Shown here piece by piece: positions 35,700 to 42,853 of a DNA stretch of 43,993 nucleotides; position 1 is the stretch's first letter, and every line of letters starts with the position of its first letter. The notes below the pieces were generated by a model. It saw nothing but the letters and a program-made list of their open reading frames with translations, was not told the DNA's origin and did not search any database. Source of the DNA: Geobacteraceae bacterium (GTDB taxonomy: Bacteria > Desulfobacterota > Desulfuromonadia > Geobacterales > DSM-12255); contig JACABD010000003.1 of the NCBI GenBank assembly GCA_013377075.1, positions 31,200 through 75,192 of the forward strand, in the 5' to 3' direction. The position numbers were made by a program, and so were the translations under genes.

Positions 35700-37150
35700 G
35701 ACTCACCTCCGGAATTTATCGACTTGTTACTTGCATTGATTGACAGATTTGGCCAGTTGGATGGGGGGGCAAAATCAAGGTAGGAACGTTTACTGGCAAA
35801 GAAATCCATGGTTTCGTAATCGCCAGACTCGACGTTCACTTTTGCAAGATCAAGGTCCAACCTTTTCAGCAGCTCGGCAATATAGCGGATCTCCATGACA
35901 TTGAAATCCATCATCCGGGCAGAAACTGAATCAACCAGCACCAGATGCTCGCCAGTAATAATAGTTTTGGCCTCTTTCCTGCCGGTGCAGAACGGGCCGT
36001 TGCCGTCCCCACCGATGACACCGTCCACCACGGACAGGCATTTACGTTCCCGGCTCATAAGCGCAAGATACAGATCTGCCGCCATACGCCAGCAGGTGTC
36101 GTTACCCTCCCATGAACCGCAGTAATGCCCAACAGTAAACATCCTGTCTATTGCCCCCCCCTTTAATCTCTTTGCAATGGAAGCACGTAAAAACTCCGGG
36201 GTTAGATCTGAAGCAATATGCTTGAGAGCCAGAAGCAGATGGTCACGCTTATTTTCCGGCTCCGGATACTCATCCCCGCCCCAGGAAGGGAAGCCAATGC
36301 GCCAGTGGATCAGGTAATTCTTTTTGGTACACATGCCAACCAGCCCCTTCACATTAAGGGTTGCACCTACCTTGTGATGGGTTTTCAGCTTCGGGATCGA
36401 AATATAAACATCTGCCGTATAAATACTGTTGGCAACAGCATACTCCTGGGTTTTCCCATGGTGATGGCGGATCGTCTCCCATCGATTGGTAAAAACCCCC
36501 CTGAACAGCAGTGCGTTCAGATTGTAAAAAAATGATTTTTCACCAAGGTTAACCACTGTATCCCCCAGCGGGTCACCGGGCAGTTTTTTCATCAAAGATT
36601 TATTGCCATAAAACTTGATGTTGTCGCACCAGACTTCGCGCAGGTCGTTAACAGTGCAATCGATACCATGAGTCTGCCTGTAAAAGGCCGCAAACCGGTC
36701 ATAGCCTGTCGCTGCCATCTGCACAGCAAAGTTCGTATCAATTGTAGGATTGTCACCTATTACTATTTGCCCCTTACCTTTCAATGCAATGACAACATAA
36801 TCAGCAACAGCCCGTACCACCGAAGGGTGTGTGATAATGGAGAAGAGATCGCCGGTCAGTTTCTCTTTTTTACGGCCATACTCGTGGGAACAGAGATTTG
36901 GCTTTATAAACACTCTATCGCCTGGCTTGACAAGATGCCCGAGCGGATTCCATGAAGCAGTACCTATGTTTTCTCTGTCATATCCAAGCAGCTCAAAGTT
37001 TTTGCGGACAGCTCGATAAACGTCATTCCGGGAATCTTTGGCAATGCTGCCAGAATACTCCGGGAATGCCTCATCGGGATCGAAGGGAAAGTTTTCTGGA
37101 TAGCCGCTTGCAGCCGTTGACAAGGCTATGGAGTAATCAGTTTCTCCCAT
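35696..37150 (-). CDS. DUF362 domain protein
   Basis: A protein of 484 residues with no signal peptide. The DUF362 core is recognised by VKPGDRVFIKPNLCSHE, HPSVVRAVADYVVIALKGKGQIVIGDNP, SIYTADVYISIPKLKTHHKVGATLNVKGLVGM and the C-terminal LSVVDGVIGGDGNGPFCTGRKEAKTIITGEHLVLVDSVSARMMDF. No ferredoxin-like CxxCxxC cluster is visible, unlike many DUF362 proteins. Biochemical function is unknown. It lies between the asparagine-synthase-like gene and tagD with overlaps of one and four bases, so it is part of the same decoration module. Confidence 0.82.
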   Translation of the reverse strand: MGETDYSIALSTAASGYPENFPFDPDEAFPEYSGSIAKDSRNDVYRAVRKNFELLGYDRENIGTASWNPLGHLVKPGDRVFIKPNLCSHEYGRKKEKLTGDLFSIITHPSVVRAVADYVVIALKGKGQIVIGDNPTIDTNFAVQMAATGYDRFAAFYRQTHGIDCTVNDLREVWCDNIKFYGNKSLMKKLPGDPLGDTVVNLGEKSFFYNLNALLFRGVFTNRWETIRHHHGKTQEYAVANSIYTADVYISIPKLKTHHKVGATLNVKGLVGMCTKKNYLIHWRIGFPSWGGDEYPEPENKRDHLLLALKHIASDLTPEFLRASIAKRLKGGAIDRMFTVGHYCGSWEGNDTCWRMAADLYLALMSRERKCLSVVDGVIGGDGNGPFCTGRKEAKTIITGEHLVLVDSVSARMMDFNVMEIRYIAELLKRLDLDLAKVNVESGDYETMDFFASKRSYLDFAPPSNWPNLSINASNKSINSGGES

Positions 37151-38202
37151 TATAAAATCTCACCTTTATCAAGTAGATTGAGAAAACGTTCCAGACAGTA
37201 AAGCTGCCACTTCTGCTCACCACTGAAATGACTAATATCTAACCCCTTCACAAACTCCGGCCTTGTCGGGCCGCTCCAGCTGGACAACCACTGTGTAACC
37301 GGCCTTGCAAATGGTATTTTTGCAGGGATTTCAACGTCGGGACATACAGTTCGAAAGACCTCGGAAAGGATATACTTGGGCTCTCCAGCACGGATCCGCT
37401 GTATATCAAGTGGCGCATCAAGTGCCAGCTCCTCGAAGGGGGCGATCAGGGAGCAGCCCCCAGCGTGTATGGCATTCTCAAACATCTGGATAATGCCGAG
37501 GCCATGCACAACCTTGAGAAACCCCATAACATTAAAACCGGTATCCGTTCGATAACGCTCATAAATGTCAAGCATCGATACCGGTCTCCCAAGGGCAAGC
37601 ACTGGGTCAAGAAAGGTATACCGCTTAACAAATTCGTCAAAAGTCCAGTCCCTTGACAACAGTTTATCCATCCCGCCAAAAGTTGAATCAGCACCATTGC
37701 CAACAGCCAAAAACTTGATCCCGTCTCTTCTGGCACAGGACGATGCGATGTAGAGACCTGCTTCCGCGGGGTGAAGCGGTGCTTTTTTATGCTTCATCAA
37801 CATATCCATGCAGTCAAGATAGTCACCCCAGCAGACATCAACTACATGGTGCTCAAGTCCGAGTTTTTCAGCCACTGCTCTGGCAGCAGGCGCTTCATCC
37901 ACTGCATCGACGGCGGTGAACCTGATCGTATAGGCTTTTGTTCCTCTTGGCATAAGGGCGGCAATGATTGCCGAATCCATACCAGCGCTAAGTAAAACCC
38001 CAGTGGTGGATACATCGGCGTGTTCAGCAACGATGCTGCGCAGCTGTTGTAGAACCTCTGCCGCGGTTTTAACCTTGATCTTCCCCTGAGCAGCGGCATC
38101 GGGAAAGGGAGGAATAATGCCATGTTTCCAGGCAGTATCCGGTTTCGCCACATAGCGGAATGTGAGGTATGAGCTAAGGCAGAAATCAAGGTCTACTCGC
38201 AT
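37150..38202 (-). CDS. Asparagine-synthase-like ATP-PPase lacking glutaminase
   Basis: An AsnB C-terminal-type ligase of 350 residues. The PP-loop is VLLSAGMDSA (71-77 region, SAGMDS in place of SGGLDS), followed by YTIRFTAVDAVDEAPAARAVAEKLGLEHHVVDV and a GNGADSTFGG motif where classic AsnB has GEGADE-FGG. A normal AsnB has a 200-residue N-terminal glutaminase starting with Cys2; here only about 50 unrelated residues precede the synthetase domain. It should adenylate a carboxylate and join it to an amine or ammonia from elsewhere. Amidation of a uronic acid (as WbpS does in Pseudomonas O-antigen) is a reasonable guess. GGAG lies six bases before the ATG. Confidence 0.82.
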   Translation of the reverse strand: MRVDLDFCLSSYLTFRYVAKPDTAWKHGIIPPFPDAAAQGKIKVKTAAEVLQQLRSIVAEHADVSTTGVLLSAGMDSAIIAALMPRGTKAYTIRFTAVDAVDEAPAARAVAEKLGLEHHVVDVCWGDYLDCMDMLMKHKKAPLHPAEAGLYIASSCARRDGIKFLAVGNGADSTFGGMDKLLSRDWTFDEFVKRYTFLDPVLALGRPVSMLDIYERYRTDTGFNVMGFLKVVHGLGIIQMFENAIHAGGCSLIAPFEELALDAPLDIQRIRAGEPKYILSEVFRTVCPDVEIPAKIPFARPVTQWLSSWSGPTRPEFVKGLDISHFSGEQKWQLYCLERFLNLLDKGEIL

Positions 38203-38225
38203 ATTTTTCTCCGATGGTAGAAATA

Positions 38226-39500
38226 TTATAAGTTAAGCTGCTTTGTTTCCCATTTTAACGGTAGGGCAAGCAGGACATCCTTTCGTGCGCCGCTCCAGGA
38301 GGCTGCATATGAATCAACATCGGTTATTTCAAACGCCGGTCCCTGCTGCTCGTCAAGAAGATGGACATTGGGGACTCCACACGCAAAGGAAAGGTAGTAT
38401 TCGCCCGGAGCCAGGGTGTTTTCCGGTATGTTGAACCTGACACGATAGTGACCGGCTTCTCGTATCTCCAGATGCTCCGGCGTCATATCCACATCAGCAG
38501 TCGTCATTATATGCACATCACGAGAGCTCCAGAGGTGGCAGACTATCTGCACCTGCTTTGCGGCAGATGGGACTACATAATCCAGTACAATTGCAACTGG
38601 TGAGGCCAGACCAATTATTGACTGGGGGCAGACACCATCCACACCAACAAATGACCTCACAAAATGGAGGTTATCAAGCTCTCTCCCATATTGACATTCA
38701 GCACTGCGTGAACTCCCTTTGGACAAATAATAATTAACTACTGATGCAGCATCATCGATAATATCGACCTTCCCATAATCAAGTAACAGGGCGCGCTGAC
38801 AAAGAGACTCAACAGCTGCCATGTTATGACTGACAAACAGCACTGTCCGCCCATCCTTGCCGACCTCCCCCATCTTGCCGAGGCACTTTTTCTGAAACTG
38901 GGCATCCCCAACGGCCAGCACCTCATCGACAATCAGTATTTCAGGCTCAAGATGGGCAGCTACACCGAAGGCAAGGCGCACATACATCCCAGATGAATAG
39001 CGTTTTACAGGTGTATCAATGAACTTTTCCACTTCGGCAAAATCAACAATCTCGTCAAACTTGCGGCGAATTTCATCTTTGCCCATGCCGAGGATTGCGC
39101 CATTAAGAAAGATATTTTCCCTACCGGTCAGCTCCGGGTGGAACCCGGTACCGACTTCCAGGAGGCTGGCAATCCGCCCCTTGTAGGTTACTTGCCCCCT
39201 GGTGGGTGTAGTCACCTTGGAAAGGATCTTCAACAGGGTGGATTTACCAGCACCATTGCGACCAATAATGCCGATGAGATCACCACGCTTGACCTCAAAG
39301 GAGACATCCTGAAGTGCCCAGAATCGATCAACTTCAGAGGAGGGATGAGAGTTGAGGGATGAGATTTGGGAGTTGGGATCTTCCTTGCCACGCATCCTTG
39401 CCCACCAACTTTGCAGATCCATAACCATGCTGTGATGGCTGATGGTTCCGAGTCGATACTCTTTCCAGAGGTTTTCAACTTTTATAACCACGTCTGACAT
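38226..39500 (-). CDS. wzt: ABC transporter ATP-binding protein Wzt with C-terminal glycan domain
   Basis: The ATPase of an ABC-2 polysaccharide exporter, 424 residues. The ATG at 39500 has AGGGA six bases upstream; a longer frame to 39563 would overlap wzm. Walker A is GRNGAGKST (80-88), signature RYSSGMYVRLAFG, Walker B ILIVDEVLAVGD. Before Walker A is a variable linker, EDPNSQISSLNSHPSSE, coded by a low-complexity repeat (39339-39380). The C-terminal third (about 270-424) is a beta-rich Wzt_C-like domain (VQIVCHLWSSRDVHI, YRVRFNIPENTLAPGEYYLSFACG), which in O9a-type systems reads the polymer end cap. It is paired with wzm. Confidence 0.92.
   Translation of the reverse strand: MSDVVIKVENLWKEYRLGTISHHSMVMDLQSWWARMRGKEDPNSQISSLNSHPSSEVDRFWALQDVSFEVKRGDLIGIIGRNGAGKSTLLKILSKVTTPTRGQVTYKGRIASLLEVGTGFHPELTGRENIFLNGAILGMGKDEIRRKFDEIVDFAEVEKFIDTPVKRYSSGMYVRLAFGVAAHLEPEILIVDEVLAVGDAQFQKKCLGKMGEVGKDGRTVLFVSHNMAAVESLCQRALLLDYGKVDIIDDAASVVNYYLSKGSSRSAECQYGRELDNLHFVRSFVGVDGVCPQSIIGLASPVAIVLDYVVPSAAKQVQIVCHLWSSRDVHIMTTADVDMTPEHLEIREAGHYRVRFNIPENTLAPGEYYLSFACGVPNVHLLDEQQGPAFEITDVDSYAASWSGARKDVLLALPLKWETKQLNL
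39339..39380. repeat. Degenerate GATGAG/AGTTG repeat inside wzt
   Basis: The plus strand reads GGGATGAGAGTTGAGGGATGAG followed by ATTTGGGAGTTGGGA (split here for length): GGGATGAG occurs twice (39342, 39356) and AGTTG twice (39350, 39371). It codes for the non-conserved NSQISSLNSHPSS linker of Wzt. A related tract lies in wecC (41148-41180). Confidence 0.5.
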
Positions 39501-39510
39501 GCTCTGTCCC

Positions 39511-40368
39511 TTAAACCGTATCCATAAAGTTCTTCTCAACCCTGCTGAAGAGAATGATGCCAATAAAAAGGATTATCACTGTTGCCATAAGACTTTGACC
39601 AATCTGCCAGAGGTTAATAGTGCCAACGCCGAGAAAGGTAAAGCGAAACATCTCAACAACAGGCGTCATCGGATTGAGAGCAATTACCCACTGCCATCTA
39701 TCTGGAACCTGGGACGAAGGATAGGCAATTGGGGTTGCGTACATCCAGAGTTGGACACCAAAACCGACTAATTGAACCAAATCCCTGTATTTAGTGGTAA
39801 GGGAGGAAACTATTATGCCAAAGCCAAGCCCAAGAGCAGCAATCTGAAGGATCAACAGTGGTAGTGCCAATATGTAGAGCGGGTTGAATCCTATTACTGC
39901 CCCTTGAAAATTATAGAAAATAAGAATTGCAATAAAGAGAGTCATTTGGATAAAAAACCCTATCAGCCCACTGATAACAACTGATAGTGGCACTGACAAC
40001 CTGGGGAAATAGACCTTGCCAAAAATACCGGCGTTATTGACAAAAGTATTGGATGTCCTGTTGAGACAGCCGGAGAAGTAGCTCCAAACCGTCAGCCCGG
40101 CAAAATAAAAGAGAGTCGGCGGAACGCCGTCAGTCGGAATTTTAGCAATATTACCAAATACAAAGGTAAAGACGATTGTGGTCATGATTGGTTGCAGCAG
40201 ATACCAAAGTGGGCCGAGTATCGTCTGTTTGTAGACGGCAACAAAGTCTCTGCGAACAAATAACATTATCAGGTCGCGGTAGCGCCAGAGATCAGTCAGA
40301 TGCAGATCGAACCATCCTGATACCGGACGGATAATTTGTAATACTTCTGTTTGGCTGTTTTCTGTCAT
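39511..40368 (-). CDS. wzm: ABC-2 polysaccharide export permease Wzm
   Basis: The membrane subunit of the exporter, 285 residues with six helices. The ATG at 40368 follows the wecC stop by four bases; the longer frame to 40434 lies inside wecC. Family signatures are LHLTDLWRYRDLIMLFVRRDFVAVYKQTILGPLWYLLQPIMTTIVFTFVFG near the N-terminus and WMYATPIAYPSSQVPDRWQWVIALNPMTPVVEMFRFTFLG near the C-terminus. With Wzt it moves undecaprenyl-linked glycan across the inner membrane. Length is normal. Confidence 0.93.
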   Translation of the reverse strand: MTENSQTEVLQIIRPVSGWFDLHLTDLWRYRDLIMLFVRRDFVAVYKQTILGPLWYLLQPIMTTIVFTFVFGNIAKIPTDGVPPTLFYFAGLTVWSYFSGCLNRTSNTFVNNAGIFGKVYFPRLSVPLSVVISGLIGFFIQMTLFIAILIFYNFQGAVIGFNPLYILALPLLILQIAALGLGFGIIVSSLTTKYRDLVQLVGFGVQLWMYATPIAYPSSQVPDRWQWVIALNPMTPVVEMFRFTFLGVGTINLWQIGQSLMATVIILFIGIILFSRVEKNFMDTV

Positions 40369-40372
40369 AGTA

Positions 40373-41617
40373 TTACCGCCAGATACCCCGTGTATCGATA
40401 ACAACTTTTTCCTTGAGAAGATCCCGGTCAACATCGCTAAAGTCGGAGTGATCCACCAGGACCACCAGTATGTCGGCTTCGCATACTACCTTTTCCAGAT
40501 CGTGGAGCTCAAATCCCGCCCTGGCGCTGCTCACATATGGGTCGCAGACCATTACCTCTCCTAGCCCAAGCTTCATGATATTCCGGGTTATCTCCATGGC
40601 AGGGGACTCGCGAATATCATCTACATCGGCTTTGTAAGAGAGGCCAAGACAGCCGATTACCGGCTTTACAAATCGCTCTGCCCGCTTGCGCACCCGCTCT
40701 ACCACCCAGTGGGGCTTGGATTCATTTACTTCACGGGCAGCCCTGATGAGTTTAGCCTGCATTGGTGCTGCGGCAACTATGAACCATGGGTCAACGGCAA
40801 TACAGTGGCCGCCAACTCCGGGGCCGGGTTTGAGAATACTGACCCTTGGGTGCTTGTTAGCCAGCTCGATCAGCTCCCAGACATTGACCCCGAGCAGGTC
40901 GCAGATCATGGAGAGTTCGTTGGCAAGGGCAATATTGACATCGCGGAAGGTGTTTTCCGTCAGCTTCACCATCTCGGCAGTACGGGCATCGGTCAGAAAG
41001 ATATTGCCGCTACAAAAGCTCTTGTAAAGATCCCTGGCTTTTGTCGCCGAGGCCTTGTCAATGCCGCCAATAACCCGATCATTGTCCACCAGCTCCCGGA
41101 TGATCCGCCCTGGCAGCACCCGCTCAGGGCAATGAGCAATAAAAACAGCTGATGAGAGATGATGGTTGAGAGTTGACTCAAACAGATCGGGACGGAGTTC
41201 ACGAATTATGTCGCGAACCCGCTCGGTAGTCCCGACCGGTGATGTGGATTCGAGGATGACCAGATTACCCTGACTCAGAAAAGGTGCGATACTTCTGGCT
41301 GCAGCCTCAACATAGGAGATATCAGGGGCAAAGGGGTTGTCTTCGGTGGCAGCAAAGGGGGTTGGTACGGCAATAATGAAGGTGTCAGCCTCTTCCGGCG
41401 CAAGGGATGCCTTGAGGTTTCCACTGTTCACCGCCGACTTGACGAGAATATCCAGATCGGGCTCGACGATATGAATTTTGCCGCCATTGATGGTGTTGAC
41501 AATTTCGGCAGAGAGATCAACACCAACAACCCGATATCCCTTGGTCGCCATTATTGAGGCGGTTGGAAGACCTATGTAACCGAGCCCCATGACAACTATT
41601 TCAGTTTTATGATCCAT
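40373..41617 (-). CDS. wecC: UDP-N-acetyl-D-mannosamine dehydrogenase (WecC)
   Basis: An NAD-dependent dehydrogenase of 414 residues that oxidises UDP-ManNAc to UDP-ManNAcA. Rossmann motif GLGYIGLPTA (11-20); IIAVPTPF; ILESTSPVGTTERV; AHCPERVLPGRI; KLTENTFRDVNIALANELSMICD; nucleophile C272 in GVGGHCIAVDPWFI; and LGLSYKADVDDIRESPA. The STSPVGTTE and ERVLPG segments separate WecC from TviB. A short low-complexity insert (STLNHHLSSA, about 148-157) lies between the Rossmann core and AHCPERV, coded by a repeat tract. GGAG lies six bases upstream of the ATG. The partner 2-epimerase WecB is absent from the window. Confidence 0.93.
   Translation of the reverse strand: MDHKTEIVVMGLGYIGLPTASIMATKGYRVVGVDLSAEIVNTINGGKIHIVEPDLDILVKSAVNSGNLKASLAPEEADTFIIAVPTPFAATEDNPFAPDISYVEAAARSIAPFLSQGNLVILESTSPVGTTERVRDIIRELRPDLFESTLNHHLSSAVFIAHCPERVLPGRIIRELVDNDRVIGGIDKASATKARDLYKSFCSGNIFLTDARTAEMVKLTENTFRDVNIALANELSMICDLLGVNVWELIELANKHPRVSILKPGPGVGGHCIAVDPWFIVAAAPMQAKLIRAAREVNESKPHWVVERVRKRAERFVKPVIGCLGLSYKADVDDIRESPAMEITRNIMKLGLGEVMVCDPYVSSARAGFELHDLEKVVCEADILVVLVDHSDFSDVDRDLLKEKVVIDTRGIWR
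41148..41180. repeat. Degenerate GATGAG/AGTTG repeat inside wecC
   Basis: The plus strand carries GATGAGAGATGATGGTTGAG then AGTTGACTC. It shares GATGAGAG and TTGAGAGTTGA-like units with the tract in wzt 1.8 kb away. It falls at a non-conserved loop of WecC and keeps the frame. Confidence 0.45.
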
Positions 41618-41683
41618 GTATCACTCCGTAAGAATCGGTTTACAGCCATGAAGGCAGTTACCAGCAGCCACCACCAATCCCGC

Positions 41684-42838
41684 CTATAACCTGCGTAGAT
41701 CCGCATCACTACTCACCCAGACACCCTCCGTCCGCCCTCTCATCCAGTGCCAGAAGCCACTCACAGTAGCTGCGTTCATCAGAAGGAAAAACTTGCACAA
41801 ATTCATAAAGCGGTTGCAGAAGCTATTCGGCAGGAGAAGTCCGACTATAGCTGCTCCGTAGAGCGTCACCTGAACAGCAGCCGCTACCCTGTAGGTAAGT
41901 CCCTGAAGCATCAGGCTGGTTATAAGGGCAATCAACAGAACTGCAGGCATGACGAGTCGCAGAAGTTTGTGAGAGACAAACCTGAAAAAAAGCGGATTCT
42001 TCCATGGCAGTAGCAGATCCGGCTTCAGAGAGAGGAGCTGCCAGTTACCGGAAAGCGTTCTCACTTTTCTGCACCATTCGGATTTTGCATCTTTTGAAAA
42101 ACTGTCATAGGCAACTGCGCTACTGTCAAAGACGCTGCGATACCCTTGCCTGACCACATTTAACGGGGTAAGAAGATCGTCGAGAATGGTTCCATTTGGC
42201 AGCGGTTGAAAGAGATGGCGACGTATGGCAAATATTGCGCCGGTTGCACCGACCGTAGAGCCACTATCACTCTCGTTTTTCCGGAGCCACTTCTCATAGC
42301 GCCAGTATGCACCCATCTCCGCCTCGATGGAGCTACTACCGTCAGCAACAAGGAGGAGCTCGCCGCTGACGCAACCAACCTTTTCGTCATTAAAGTTAGC
42401 GACCAGGCGCATGAGGACATCTTCTGCAAATCGCTGTCTTGCATCAGCAAAGACGATGATCTCGCCGTGAGCCGCCGCAACACCGACATTAACAGCTGCC
42501 GCCTTGCCGACTTCCATACCGGTTTCGATCAGGGTAACACCTTTGTCAGCATAAGCTGTGACAACCGCATTTGTCTGATCCGTTGATCCGTCGGAGACAA
42601 CTATGATTTCCACCCTGTCTCCCGGATACGCCTGATTGACGAGGTTCTCAAGCCGCTGACCGATGCGTGAGGCTTCATTACGGGCAGCAATGACCACCGA
42701 TATGATAGGGGTTATATTGCATCTGGCAACACTCACTCTCCGCCTTGCCAGAATGGCAATTACCAGTGGATACCCGGCGTATGTGTAGAAGAGGGCCAGC
42801 ATTGCGCTCCAGAATATCAGCATAAGTAGTGGCTCCAC
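41684..42838 (-). CDS. Membrane-anchored glycosyltransferase family 2
   Basis: A processive-type or undecaprenyl-linked GT2 of 384 residues. GTG start with AGGGG five bases upstream. An N-terminal helix (LLMLIFWSAMLALFYTYAGYPLVIAIL) precedes the GT-A domain: ISVVIAARNEASRIGQRLENLV, VSDGSTDQTNAVV, GEIIVFADARQRF (DAR metal site), TGAIFAIRRHLF, LDDLLTPLNVVRQGYRSVF and KVRTLSGNWQLL, a QxxRW-like segment. Two to three helices follow at the C-terminus. This topology is that of cellulose/hyaluronan-synthase-like GT2. It could build a backbone or add a first sugar. It is 66 bases ahead of wecC. Confidence 0.87.
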   Translation of the reverse strand: MEPLLMLIFWSAMLALFYTYAGYPLVIAILARRRVSVARCNITPIISVVIAARNEASRIGQRLENLVNQAYPGDRVEIIVVSDGSTDQTNAVVTAYADKGVTLIETGMEVGKAAAVNVGVAAAHGEIIVFADARQRFAEDVLMRLVANFNDEKVGCVSGELLLVADGSSSIEAEMGAYWRYEKWLRKNESDSGSTVGATGAIFAIRRHLFQPLPNGTILDDLLTPLNVVRQGYRSVFDSSAVAYDSFSKDAKSEWCRKVRTLSGNWQLLSLKPDLLLPWKNPLFFRFVSHKLLRLVMPAVLLIALITSLMLQGLTYRVAAAVQVTLYGAAIVGLLLPNSFCNRFMNLCKFFLLMNAATVSGFWHWMRGRTEGVWVSSDADLRRL

Positions 42839-42853
42839 GGTTTCCCCTCGCGA

